From Thalassia testudinum (lineage: Eukaryota; Streptophyta; Magnoliopsida; Alismatales; Hydrocharitaceae), in assembly GCA_037157565.1 (NCBI GenBank), contig JAZHRO010000002.1, forward strand, positions 34,368,501 through 34,432,500: a DNA stretch of 64,000 bases, written 5' to 3'. Each line of letters opens with the position of its first letter. Position 1 is the stretch's first letter. Shown piece after piece: positions 12,154-23,968 of the stretch. The position numbers and the translations under genes were made by a program. The notes under the pieces were generated by a model. The model saw nothing but the letters and a program-made list of their open reading frames with translations. It was not told the origin of the DNA and ran no database searches.

Positions 12154-12565
12154 AAATCCGTTATTTTCGACACACGCGAGTCGCCTGCGAGCCTGAGCGC
12201 GCAGACCGCATATTCCCTCTTTTTTCTCTCTGCGGCTGCAGGCGGCCTGCCACCTCCTCTCTCCTCCTCGCGCGGCCTTAAAAGGGCCACGCCTCCCCTC
12301 CCGTCTCCACAGTCTCCTCCTTCTTCTCCTTCCTGTGCGCGAGAGCGAGCGGACGCGAGGGCGGCAGCGACGGACGCAGTGAGCGCGGAGGTGCGGCGTG
12401 CGAGGACGGAGCTCTGCCGTGAGGGCGAGCTCGCCAGAGCGGCTTGGCCGGCTGGCGGAGGGCGCAGGGGGCGCGGAGCGACGCGGAGAGGGACCTGCTG
12501 CGGTCTGAGCAGCAGGAGCGCGAGGTGCGACGCGGGCGGCGTCGCGAGTGGAGGCCGAGCAGGGT

Positions 12566-12935
12566 TCTGATTCTGGAAAAATTTCCAGAATCAGACGTCT
12601 GGGTTGATAGCCAGACGGCAAGGTAGACGTCTGTAAGATCATATAGACGTCTGAAAGGTGAGTTTTCCGCCTTCTTCTTCCTTCTTGTCGATTGACCGTA
12701 CTGATGGAGGGGGGTTGGCTGTGCGCAGGTTCGCTGATTCACCATCCTTTGCGAATCAGACGTCTGGAAGTTGTACCAGACGGCGGGAGTGACCTACAGA
12801 CATCCGTATGGACCATCGGACGTCTGTGGTATAGGACAGACGTCCCCGCAGACTTCTGGACGTCTAGGAAACCACGCTGAGCAGGTAATTCTCTGATCCA
12901 CCATTTAAGACGTCTGGAAGGAGTTCCAGACGTCT
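12566..12935. promoter_or_regulatory. Second GACGTC array with AT-centred hairpin
   Basis: It opens with an inverted repeat, TGATTCTGGAAA against TTTCCAGAATCA (about 12567-12594). AGACGTCT words follow at about 12594, 12631, 12647, 12759, 12821, 12839 and 12926, with single-base variants between. It is counterparted at 31160-31536 in the 3' LTR and inverted at 15376-15745. It lies downstream of the presumed transcription start, so it would be transcribed. Confidence 0.65.
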
Positions 12936-13592
12936 GATTTTGCACAGTATCGTCTTTTCGACCCGTTTAGGGCCCGTTCGGGCTCCGTTTTCCGTGATTC
13001 GAGTTGCGTTCGTTTCAAAATTAATTCCTCTACCGTCTACAGTAGCTATACACTGTTTTGAGACACTCCTTGTGTTTGATCCTTGAGATAGGACCTCGTT
13101 CAGTTGCAGTCTTGAGAGTCGCGGAGGCACGTGGGATTCCCGATCACGCCCCCATTACTCCCGTTGTACCTGGTAGAGTGGCTTTAAGTATTAATAAAAA
13201 TTTGTTAAAGTATGGAACCATAACTAGAACCTAGGACATTGCATGAATCCTAGGAATGAGAAATATATGGAATGATAGTTCCTAGGTGTTGCATGAATCC
13301 TAGGATCGGAAAACTAGATTGTATGATAGACCCTAGGATATGGCATGAATCCTAGGATGGAAAAACTAGTGGAATATATAATAATGCAGTCTTGGAAAAA
13401 TGGTAAGGAATATATGAAGCTGCCTGTAAATTAAATTCACAGCTGCCTGTTATGAATAAAGAAACATGATTGGGATCATGGTTGGTAAGAACGTGAAACT
13501 GGAAAGTAAGACATAAGATGTTCTGGAACCCTACGGGGAAGTAGGAGTAGAACTCCTGGAAAGCGAATGGAATAGAATTGGGGAAGTGAGCT

Positions 13593-16278
13593 TGTAACGA
13601 CCCGGTTCCCGAGTACCTACGAGACACGAGAACCGGACCGACTCGACTAATCCCAAGACCTAGTCGTCCAACGAGGAAGTAACCAAAAGACAGTAAAATA
13701 AACCACATTCAGCATGAATATAACTAACAGTAAGAAAGTACAGCAGTAAGGAAAGAAACCACTACAGTAGGTACCACCACGACAGTAAAACAACATTTAT
13801 CATATAACAAGAACTGCAGGTAAAGAAGTACAGCGGAAACAAAAAAAAAACTACTCACTAAAACAGAAACAAAAGAGGTACAAGGACTGTGGTAAACTCT
13901 ACTGGACCCTACTTGGCCCAGCGTCCTCTGCAGCCGCCGACCCTGGCTGCTCAACACCTGGTCCTGAAAAAGGTAACGATTGTAACACGTCAGCAAAACG
14001 CTGAGTAGAGTGGCAAACTAACTAAAGGCAACAGTAGAGTGTACAGTAGCTGTTATGTTCTATTACTTCCTTTATTCACATCTTTCAATTTTTCTCACTA
14101 TTTCAATTATTTCTCAGATCCTTTACTTGATCTCGAATGTCCTCGTGGGAACGATCTTGATTGCAGTCTTTTCCAAAAGTAGAAGTAGCACGTGGTGCTC
14201 TCCTGGCCGGGAGAGTCCCCCGTGGTGATCCTACCCTCAGTCAACCACCCCAAGGTCACTGACAGACGTAACGGTGACTATGGCACGCGCGATAAACGCA
14301 CAGGTAGCTAGCCCGCACTGGCACGCGGTCAGTCGTTTCCGTTAACGGGTGCGCCCAAAGCACAGCACGGAACCAGGGCAGAGCCCTCTCAGTAACAGGG
14401 GTCCAACCCCTCCACAGTAACCAAACCGGGGCCTTGCCCCTCCACAGTCCGCGCACCCTCGCCTGACTACCCTGGTTTGCCCTAGTGGGCCTAACAAGTC
14501 GGTGAAGGAGGCTAGCAGAACCCCGGGGCCCGTGGGGTAGCTAGTACTCTCCTAACACTACTAGCTCTCCTCGGTACTACGTACACGAGGGCCAACAAGT
14601 CGGTACAGAGCGGCCAATCCTAACCCCGGGTCCCTGGGGCGGCTGGCCCCACTCTGCACTAAACAGGTACAGGTACTTCCCTTGGTACTGCGTACCCAAG
14701 AGACAGTACAAACTACATCTCAGTTCCATTCCTTTTCTTTCCAGGAGTTCCACTCCTAATTCCCCGTAGGGTTCCAGCTCTTTATCTCAGAACATCATAT
14801 GTTTCACTTTCCAGATTCACGTTCTCAAAATCCATGATCTCAAACATGTTTCTTTATTCATAACAGGCAGCTGTTAATTCAAATTACAGGCAGCTTTATA
14901 TTCCTTTCCATTTTTCCAAGACTGCAGTACTATACATTCCACTAGTTTTTCCATCCTAAGATTCATGCCACATCCTAGGATCTAGCATACAACTAGTTTT
15001 CCAGCCCTAGGATTCATGCATCACCTAGGAGCTATCATTCCATACATTTCTCATTCCTAGGATTCATGCAATGTCCTAGATTCTAGTTATGGTTTCATAC
15101 TTTAACAGATTTTATTAATAACTTAAGCCACTCTACCAGGTACAACGGGAGTAATGGGGGCGTGATCGGGAATCCCGCGTGCCTCCGCGACTCTCAAGAC
15201 TGCAACTGAACGAGATCCTGTCACAAGGATCAAACACAAGGAGTGTCTCAAAACAGTGTATAGCTACTGTAGATGAGTAGAGGAATTAATTCTGAAGAGA
15301 ACGCAACTCGAATTGCGGAAAACGGAGCCCGAACGGGCCCTAAACGGGTCGAAAAAGACGATACTGTGCAAAATCAGATGTCTGGGACTCCTTCCAGACG
15401 TCTTAAAAGTGGATCAGAGAATTACCTGTTCAGCGTGGTTTCCCAAACGTCCAGAAGTCTGCGGGGACGTCTGCCTAGATCCCAGACGTCCGATGGTCCC
15501 TCCGGACGTCTGGAGGTCACTCCCGCCGTCTGGTACAACTTCCAGACGTCTGATTCGCAAAGGATGGTGAATCAGCGAACCTGCGCACAGCCAACCCCCC
15601 TCCCTCAGTACGGTCAGTCGACAAGAAGGAAGAAGAAAGCGGACACTCACCTTTCAGACGTCTGTATGATCTTACAGACGTCGACCTTGCCGTCTGGCTA
15701 TCAACCCAGACGTCTGATTCTGGAAATTTTTCCAGAATCAGCACCCTGCTCGGCCTCCGCTCGCGACGCCGCCCGCGTCGCACCTCGCGCGTCTGCTGCT
15801 CAACCCGCAGCAGGTCCCTCTCCGCGTCGCTCCGCGCCCCCTGCGCCCTCCGTCGGCCGGCCAAGCCGCTTCGGCGAGCTCGCCCTCACGGCAGAGCTCC
15901 GCCCTCACATGCCGCACCTCCGCGCTCACTGCGGCCGCCGCTTGCCACCCTCGCGTCCGCTCGCTCTCGCGCACAGGAAGGAGAAGAAGGAGGAGACGGT
16001 GGAGACGGGAGGGGAGGCGCGCCCCTTTTAACACCGCGCGGAGAGGAGAGAGAGAAGGCGGCAGGCCGCCTGCAGCCGCAGAGAAAAGAGGGAATATGCG
16101 GTCTGCGCGCTCAGGCGCGCAGGCGACTCGCGTGTGTCGAAAGTAACGGATTTCCAGACGTCTTGAAACTATCCCAGACGTCTTATCAGACGTCTGGTTG
16201 TGATCCCAGACGTCTTGTCCGACGTCTGAGCCACCTCCCAGACGTCTTAAAATACGTCTGGGGCACACATTCGTTACA
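13593..16278 (-). mobile_element. Solo LTR of the same Tekay family, inverted inside the 5' LTR
   Basis: A 2,686-bp LTR running TGTAACGACCC...TTCGTTACA when read on the plus strand, i.e. the reverse complement of the host LTR. It is flanked by the exact duplication GAGCT (13588-13592 and 16279-16283). No internal sequence is left, so it is a solo LTR. Together with the surrounding LTR it makes two long inverted-repeat pairs. Confidence 0.93.
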
Positions 16279-17401
16279 GAGCTGGCCCTTGAGTACGGAG
16301 TACCAAGGAGAGCGACTGTCCCCCTGTTTAGTGCAGAGCTGAGCTAGCCACCCCAGGGACCCGGGGGTTAGGACTGGCCACTCTGTACCGACTTGTTGGC
16401 CCTCGTGTACGTAGTACCGAGGAGAGCTAGTAGTGTTAGGAGAGTACTAGCTACCCCACGGGCCCCGGGGTTCTGCTAGCCTCCTTCACCGACTTGTTAG
16501 GCCCACTAGGGAAAACCAGGGTAGTCAGGCGAGGGTGCGCGGACTGTGGAGGGGCAAGGCCCCGGTTTGGTTACTGTGGAGGGGTTGGACCCCTGTTACT
16601 GAGAGGTCTCTGCCCTGGTTCCGTGCTGTGCTTTGGGCGCACCCGTTAACGGAAACGACTGACCGCGTGCCAGTGCGGGCTAGCTACCTGTGCGTTTATC
16701 GCACGTGCCGTAGTCACCGTTACGTCTGTCAGTGACCTTGGGGTGGTTGACTGAGGGTAGGATCACCACGGGGGACTCTCCCGGCCAGGAGAGCACCACG
16801 TGCTACTTCTACTTTTGGAAAAGACTGCAATCAAGATCGTTCCCACGAGGACATTCGAGATCAAGTAAAGGATCTGAGAAATAAATGAAATAGTGAGAAA
16901 AATTGAAAGATGTGAATAAAGGAAGTAATAGAACATAACAGCTACTGTACACTCTACTGTTGCCTTTAGTTAGTTTGCTACTCTACTCAGCGTTTTGCTG
17001 ACGTGTTACACTCGTTACCTTTTTCAGGACCAGGTGTTGAGCATCCAGGGTCGGCGGCTGCAGAGGACGCTGGGCCAAGTAGGGTCCAGTAGAGTTTACC
17101 ACAGTCCTTGTACCTCTTTTGTTTCTGTTTTAGTGAGTAGTTTTTTTTTTGTTTCCGCTGTACTTCTTTACCTGCAGTTCTTGTTATATGATAAATGTTG
17201 TTTTACTGTTGTCGTGGTACCTACTGTAGTAGTTTCTTTCCTTACTGCTGTACTTTCTTACTGTTAGTTATATTCATGCTGAGTGTGGTTTATTTTACTG
17301 TCTTTTGGTTACTTCCTCGTTGGACGACTAGGTCTTGGGATTAGTCGAGTCGGTCCGGTTCTCGTGTCTCGTAGGGACTCGGGAACCGGGTCGTTACAAG
17401 A

Positions 17402-17413
17402 TGGTATCAGAGC
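17402..17413 (+). other. Primer binding site, initiator tRNA-Met type
   Basis: TGGTATCAGAGC lies three bases after the LTR end. It is complementary to the 3' end of plant initiator tRNA-Met and primes minus-strand DNA synthesis. Confidence 0.92.
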
Positions 17414-17577
17414 AAGGTCGTCCCGAGAAGTGAATCAATTGACTGGAAAATAACCAATTCACATGTTTATAGCTAGAGTAGCCACCACAACATGTCTCTT
17501 GACATGAGCTCTTAGAAGTTTTGTTAGGTACCGTTTGTTTTGACGTTTCCGTTTTGTTTCGCGTCTCCTTGCAGGAG

Positions 17578-18726
17578 ATGCCTCGTCGCGGGACTGGCGA
17601 GACTGGCCACGGGTGCGGCTGAGGGCGAGGTCGGCGAGGTGGACGTGCTGTCGTTGACGTCTCGGTGGACCAGCCACCACTCCCTGGCATCCAGGCCCAG
17701 GACCTCGCTAGACTGATACGGGATATTGTACGAGAGGAGCTCCACCCACCGCCCCGAGCACCTCCTCCTGGGGTTGCAGAGGGGGAGTCCTCTGTGGGAC
17801 CACGCGACGGACGCGGCGCTGGACACGAGGGAGGGGATGGGCCCCTGCCACCCCTACCTTCCTCCGACACTTCTGTACACGAGGCGCCTTCGCCTGGAGG
17901 TGCACCAGCACCTCCCCTACAGCGCCACTTCGAGCTTTTCGGACAGTTCTAAAAGCTGAAGCCCCCCTCCTTCAAGGGGGATGAGGACCCGACCGAGGCA
18001 GAGGACTGGCTTGAGCAGCTAGAGAAGATCTTCGACACCCTTCGCCCCCCGGTGGAGTGCCGCGTGGCCTTTGCCACGTACCAGCTGGAGAGTGCGGCAC
18101 ACCGGTGGTGGAGGGCGGTCCGGGGACAGGAGAGGGACGAGCCGACGTGGGACCAGTTCGTCACCCTCTTCTGCGAGCAGTACTTTCCCCAGACGTGGCA
18201 GGACCAGAGGAGGCGGGAGTTCCACACTCTCCGCCAAGGGACGATGACCGTGAGCGCGTACCGCACGCGTTTCTTGGAGCTGTCCCGCTTTGTAGCGACA
18301 GCGGTAGCCACTGAGGAGGAGCGCCTTTGGAGGTTCACCGAGGGGCTCCGGCCTGCGATCCGGGGGTATGTCAAACCCCTGAAGCTGCCGACGTTTTCGA
18401 GGGTGGTAGAGGCAGTTATAACTTACGAAGAGACCAACCCGTCCGCGCGAGAGACCGACGGCGGGCGGAAGAGGCCCTTTCAGCCAGACTTCTCACAGGG
18501 CCGGCGAGAACGGAGACATGTGACGTCCGCAGGAGAGCCGTCACGTTGTGCAGGGCCATTAGTGGCCTTTAGGGACCCTCGACAGGGGCCAGTCGCCAGC
18601 ATCGGACCCCCGCCTAGCCGACAGCAGGGACTCACTGAGGGCGGGAGTCGGGTTCCCCTCTGCTACCAGTGTGGCCAGCCGGGCCACGTCAGGAGGGACT
18701 GCCCATCTAGGGCAGGAGGTCAGTAG
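17578..18726 (+). pseudogene. Tekay A gag, three in-frame stops
   Basis: The ATG at 17578 starts MPRRGTGETG, the usual basic start. One frame then runs through the capsid region (KLKPPSFKGDEDPTEAEDWL from about 17953, HRWWRA, FCEQYFP, LRQGTM) to a complete CCHC zinc knuckle, CYQCGQPGHVRRDC (about 18661-18702). Gag forms the particle and binds RNA. Stops interrupt the frame at 17620 (TGA), 17950 (TAA) and 18724 (TAG). At 18724 the sister element on the minus strand has Gln codons, so CAG became TAG. Gag and pol share one frame, as in many chromoviruses. Confidence 0.88.
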
Positions 18727-21700
18727 ATACTTCCTGCGCAGAGCACTGGAGGGCGCGCAGGAGGCTGCGGTTCCCAGGCGCGAGGAGGAGGACCGCAGTC
18801 GCGAGGAGGGTACCGGCCAGCACCTACCCGTCCGGCGCAGAGTGTGGCCGCTTCGTCCGCACCTAGAGCTGAGGGGCGTATCAACGCCCTAACACACAGG
18901 GACGCCAGAGCTTCGGGATCCGTGGTAGCAGGTATGGTTTTAGTTTCTGGCAGACTCGTTTACACGCTTTTCGATTCCGACGCTACGCACTCGTTTGTCG
19001 CAGCCAGTTTCGCAGTTAGTTTGGACCAGGATTATACACTGTTAGAGAATTCGTTCGTAATCAGAGGTCCAAGTGGTCAGCTATTTGTAGCTGAGGAGGT
19101 GTACACGGGTTGCGAGGTCAGCATCGGGGGACATAGCCTGCCAGCTGACCTGATTATGATACAGATGGAGGACTTTGGAGTGATTCTGGGGATGGATTGG
19201 CTGTCCGCTTACCACGCCTTGGTAGACTGTTTTGAGAGGAAGATTGTCTTCTCCATTCCAGAGTTGCCTTCTTTCGAGTTTCACGGGCAGCCAGTGGACG
19301 GAGGTTTCAGGTGCATTTCGGCACTTCGGGCGGCGAGACTTTTGAGCCAGGGGTGTGAGGGCTTCCTAGCTTGTGTGGTGGCAGAGCACAGCCCCGTGGC
19401 AGACTTCCAGAGCATCCCGGTGGTTAGAGAGTACCCCGACGTGTTTCCAGACGAGTTACCAGGACTACCGCCCGAGCGTGAGATTGAGTTTGAGATCTCA
19501 CTAGTACCAGGGACCAGCCCCATCTCCACTGCGCCATACAGAATGTCACCGCTTGAGCTGCGAGAGCTCAAGTCCCAGTTGCAGGACCTTTTGGAGAAAG
19601 GTTTCGTGAGGCCCAGTGCGTCTCCCTGGGGAGCCCCGGTACTGTCTGTGAAGAAGAAGGATGGGACCCTACGCCTTTGTGTGGACTACCGACAGCTGAA
19701 TAGGGTCACCATCAAGAATAGATATCCGCTGCCGAGGATTGACGATTTGTTTGACCAGTTGCAGGGTGCCACGGTGTTTTCCAAGATCGACTTGAGGTCT
19801 GGATACCACCAGTTGAGGATTAGGGAGACCGACGTCTCCAAGACAGCTTTCCGCACCCGGTACGGACACTACGAGTTTTTGGTCATGCCGTTTGGGCTGA
19901 CCAATGCCCCCGCTGCTTTCATGGACCTAATGAACCGGGTGTTTAGACCGTACTTGGACCAGTTTGTGGTGGTTTTCATAGATGATGTACTCATCTATTC
20001 TAGAGATCGGACGCAGCACGGACAGCACTTGCGGATGGTTCTGGACACTCTGAGACGACGCAGGCTGTACGCCAAATACAGCAAGTGCGAGTTCTGGTTG
20101 AGGGAGGTGACCTTTCTGGGTCATGTGATCTCTGGAGACGGCCTGGCGGTGGACCCCGCCAAGGTCGAGGTAGTGCTCAGGTGGGAGAGACCGCGTTCAG
20201 TCACTGAGATTCGCAGTTTCCTGGGACTGGCAGGTTACTACAGACGGTTCATCAGAGGATTTTCACAGATTGCGTGTCCTATGACACAGTTGACCCGGAA
20301 GGATGTGCCTTTCGCTTGGACAGACGCCTGTGAGGCGTGTTTTCTGGAGCTGAAGGAGAGGTTGACCTCGGCTCCCGTGCTCACCATCCCTGACAGTAGT
20401 GGCGGGTTCGTTGTGTACACGGACGCTTCCTTGCAGGGGTTAGGAGGTGTGCTCATGCAGAGGGGTCACGTGGTAGCTTACGCTTCGCGGCAACTGAAGC
20501 CCCATGAGCATACCTACCCTACCCACGATCTAGAGTTGGCAGCTATTGTCTTCGCGCTGAAGACATGGAGGCACCACTTGTACGGTGAGACCTTCGAGAT
20601 TTTTACAGATCACAAGAGCCTCAGATATCTTTTGACCAGAAGGAGCTCAACATGAGACAGAGACGTTGGTTGGAGCTCCTGAAGGACTACGACTGCAGCA
20701 TCTCCTACCACCCGGGAAAGGCCAATGTGGTGGCTGACGCCTTGAGCCGTAAGGCGCCCGCACGCTTGGCCAGTCTACAGTTACAGAGTTGGAGCCTTTT
20801 GGAGGAGGTGGGCAGTTGGCGACCTCTAGAGTTACGAGGGTACTGTGGGGCAGTGACGGTGACACGGCAGACCAGGCCAGAGTTGATAGACCGCATCATC
20901 ACGGGACAGATGGCCGATCCGTACTTGCAGTCTTTGCGCGACAGAGTACTATCAGGGGACCCAGGGGACTTCTCTTTCACAGACCAGGTGTTACGCTTGA
21001 GGGGACGGTTGTGCGTCCCCAGAGACGAGGAGCTGTTGAGAGAGCTCCTGATTGAGGCACACGGTTCCAGATTCACCATACATCCCGGAAACACGAAAAT
21101 GTACCATGACTTGAGACGCGAGTTCTGGTGGAGAGGGATGAAGCGGGATGTGGGTGAGTTCGTGCAGCAGTGCTTAGTGTGCCAGCAGGTGAAAGCCGAG
21201 CATCAGAGGCCTGCAGGGCCGCTTCCAGTGCCAGAGTGGAAGTGGGAGAGCATCACCATGGACTTGGTGGTGGGCTTACCTGTTACCCAGCGAGGACACG
21301 ACGCAGTCTGGGTAATAATGGATAGATTGACGAAGACGGCACGATTCTTGCCGATCCGAGTCACTTTGGGACCAGCACAGTTGGCAGAGAGGTATATCCG
21401 TGATGTGGTGCGACTACACGGAGTTCCGCGGGAGATCGTATCTGACCGGGATACCCGCTTTACGTCCCAGTTTTGGGCTGAGTTTCAGCAGGCTTTGGGG
21501 ACGAGGTTGAGGTTTAGCACGGCTTACCACCCCCAGACGGACGGACAGTCGGAACGCACGATACAGACACTTGAGGACCTTTTGCGTGCGTGTGTACTAG
21601 ACTGGAGGGGCTCTTGGGAGGAGCACCTGCCCCTGGTGGAGTTTGCATACAACAACAGTTATCACTCGAGCATCGGCATGGCTCCCTACGAGGCTCTGTA

Positions 21701-21756
21701 CGGACGGAAATGCACGTCACCCTTGAGTTGGGTTGACGTGGGGACCAAGTGGGAGG
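18727..21756 (+). pseudogene. Tekay A pol: protease, RT, RNase H, integrase core
   Basis: Continues the gag frame. The protease active site reads DSDATHSF (about 18973) where the family has DSGATHSF, so it is probably inactive. Reverse transcriptase motifs are [10 protein letters not shown] and FIDDVLIYS (about 19975). RNase H shows VYTDAS and [10 protein letters not shown]. One missing T near 20630 shifts the frame just before the conserved NMRQRRW, and translation resumes in the next frame at 20652. The integrase has its zinc-finger end CLVCQ (about 21170) and D, D, E residues in [17 protein letters not shown] and GQSERTIQ. The reading frame is cut at 21756 by a nested element, with the remainder at 29964. 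Confidence 0.92.
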
Positions 21757-22377
21757 TGATCGGGTCGATCTTTCGCTTTTAAGTCGTTTGTAGTTTAATG
21801 TGGTGGAAAAATCGACTAATCAATTTTTAATAAGAAATAACCACTCGCAGAGGAGCGGGTCGTTTCCACAGGGAGGCAATAACGTATTAAAATTCGCGCC
21901 ACTTAAAAATGTTTGTTCGGAGTCAATTTGGACAAGAACCAAGCCAAGATTGCCTTTAGATTAAGGTTTAAGCAAGAAATAATGCTGAAATGGCAATTAT
22001 GATAAACTACAGGATATTTTCCGCAATGCAGACTGAATAGAATATGAATAAAATCTGGCAATGGCAGAAAATGTAAATTTTAATCAATGCTTTACTGTAG
22101 CAAAACAGGGGAATTCTTCCCCGTTGTCTTGCGCGACGAGGAGCCGATGGCTGGGCGCGGGAAGCTCGGCGGAGGTCCCTTGGATCAAGGGCTTCGAATC
22201 GGTGGTGACGGCAAGTCGCGCGGCGGCCGGAGGTGGCCGGACGAGCTCCGACGGAGGTGCTGCAGGCGGTTGTGCGTGGGCGCGCGGAAGGTCTGCGGAA
22301 GGCGCTGGCGCGCGGAGGCGTGGCTGCGGTGGTCTGCAGGCGGGCGCTGGCGCGCGGAGGCGTGGCTGCGGTGGTAG

Positions 22378-22643
22378 CTGCAGAGGTCGGTTGCTGGCGG
22401 TTCTGCAGGTGGCTGTGCGTGGGCGCGCGGAAGGTCTGCGGAGGGCGCTGGCGCGCGGTGGTCTGCAGGCGGGCGTCTGCAGGCGGGCGCTGGCGTGGCT
22501 GCGGTGGTAGCTGCAGAGGTCGGTTGCTGGCGGTTCTGCAGGTGGCTGTGCGTGGGCGCGCGGAAGGTCTGCGGAGGACGCTGGCGCGCGGTGGTCTGCA
22601 GGCGGGCGTCTGCAGGCGGGCGCTGGCGTGTGCGGTGGAAGCT
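22378..22643. repeat. 133-bp CTGCAG-rich tandem repeat in the LTR (copy at 28682-28947)
   Basis: A unit beginning CTGCAGAGGTCGGTTGCTGG at 22378 recurs at 22511, a period of 133 bp, with partial copies before and after. Each unit contains several CTGCAGGCGG words. Confidence 0.8.
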
Positions 22644-22947
22644 GCAGAGGGGGCGCTTGCGCGGTGGAAGCTGCAGGCGGCTGTTGGAGGATGCTGCAGG
22701 CTGGTCTGCAGGCGTTGGAGGAGAGCGCGGGCTGATCTGCAGGCGTGCGCAGGTCAGCAGCCGGTGAGCGGTGGAGGGCGCAGAGGTCGGTTGCTGGCGG
22801 TTCTGCAGACACAGTGGTGAACGGCGTGGACTGCAGGCGGTTGTGCGTGTTTGAGCTGAAGGTTGACGGACGTGGGTGCGCTGAAGGTTCTGCAGGTGCG
22901 GGAAGGGGTCTGCAGGCGACTTCAGGCGTGTGCGGTGAAGTGAGCGG

Positions 22948-22991
22948 GTAACTTCAGACGTCTGGGAAATTTCCCAGACGTCTTAAGTTAC
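22948..22991. promoter_or_regulatory. 44-bp near-perfect palindrome with two GACGTC words (copy at 29252-29295)
   Basis: Two 22-nt arms starting GTAACTT, containing AGACGTCTGGGAAA and meeting at AAATTT, pair with one mismatch (C against A). The same word pattern characterises the Tekay LTR arrays, a different lineage. Confidence 0.8.
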
Positions 22992-23654
22992 TGAGAGGGT
23001 GGCTGATCAGGAGGTTGGTGACGGTGGTCGGCGACGACGGCGAGGGAGTTGCACGCTAAGGTGCTCACGGTAATGCGGGCGAGCTCCGGATGGCGGTGTG
23101 GCCTGTCACACCACACGCCCACGGTGGTGGAGACTCGCCGCCACGGTAGAGGCCGGCAGTGTGGAGTGGAAGAGAGAGGATCTCTCTGCACAGTGGTGAG
23201 TCGGTGGCGGAGGCCTGCTGCAGCCGGCAGCTTCCGTGCTCCTTTTATAGTGTCTTGAACAATTTTGAAATCAGTCGCCGACCAGATCCACCACATCCGC
23301 TCCCCCTTGAATGGCTTCATCACTGCAGCAGCCGGGCGTTGGAGCGGCAGCCAGCCGTTCTGAAAGAAGACGAATAAAGCAAATATTATTAAAATATTAG
23401 GGTTATTTATGTATAGACCCTCAACTTCTATGTTAATAAAAACAATATACCTAATTGGTTATCTAATTAAATGAATGCTATTCTAAGCTAATTCTAAATG
23501 CACTTAAGATATGAATGCAATGTATGGATTATGTAATTAGATTAAAACTATGAATTAATCTATTTACATCCTAATTTATACTAAATAAATGTTAGAATTA
23601 ACCTAATGTGTAGGCACTTAAGTACTTAAATAACCCACAACTATGGGCTAATCA

Positions 23655-23936
23655 AATACCCCCATGCCTAGTTTTTGCTAGTCCCTAGCAAAATTAAGCG
23701 AAACCTAGCACTCTAAGTAGACTAGTCAACTCACTTAGTCTTCCTTCAGAAGCATATTAAGTTCAGGTTCTAAACCCAAGGTTCCTAAGTAGTTGCTAAG
23801 TTACAGACTAGGTCGGCTAAAGACGAGTTGCCAGCACAAGTTTCCCTGATTTCTGACTCTACCTTAAAGTTTATTGATCCCTGAGATTAAAGCATCCGTG
23901 CTTGTGCATTGGTCTGAGTTATTTGAGTTAAAGGAA

Positions 23937-23968
<32 letters not shown>

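Larger units (their letters stand above)
12029..17398 (+). mobile_element. 5' LTR of Tekay A, interrupted by an inverted solo LTR
   Basis: The LTR halves 12029-13592 and 16284-17398 total 2.68 kb and align end to end with the 3' LTR. A TATA-like CCTTAAAAGG lies at 12278-12287, followed by a GC-rich leader. The sequence ends GGGTCGTTACA and is followed by the primer site. The LTR promoter would drive element transcription by RNA polymerase II. Confidence 0.93.
21757..23654 (-). mobile_element. 3' LTR of the non-autonomous element
   Basis: Its ends are TGAT...ATCA. It holds a minus-strand TATA box (reverse of CTTTTATAGTG, about 23235-23245), a GC-rich transcribed zone with 133-bp tandem repeats, and a 44-bp GACGTC palindrome. 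Differences from the other copy were seen at about 21949 (C/A) and 22249 (A/G) only. The long GC-rich open frames over 22061-22820 are by-products of the repeats, not genes. Confidence 0.92.

Noticed and set aside
12007..12745. Long Arg/Pro/Ser-rich open frames on both strands of the Tekay LTR (also at 15273-16268, 30576-31222 and 4123-4890)
   Set aside because: They overlap in several frames, track the GC-rich LTR leader and recur in every LTR copy with frame breaks. No domain is recognisable.
22061..22820. Cys/Arg/Gly-rich and Pro/Ala-rich frames in the non-autonomous LTR (copies at 28365-29124)
   Set aside because: They are translations of the 133-bp CTGCAG-rich tandem repeat. Frames exist on both strands and match no family.
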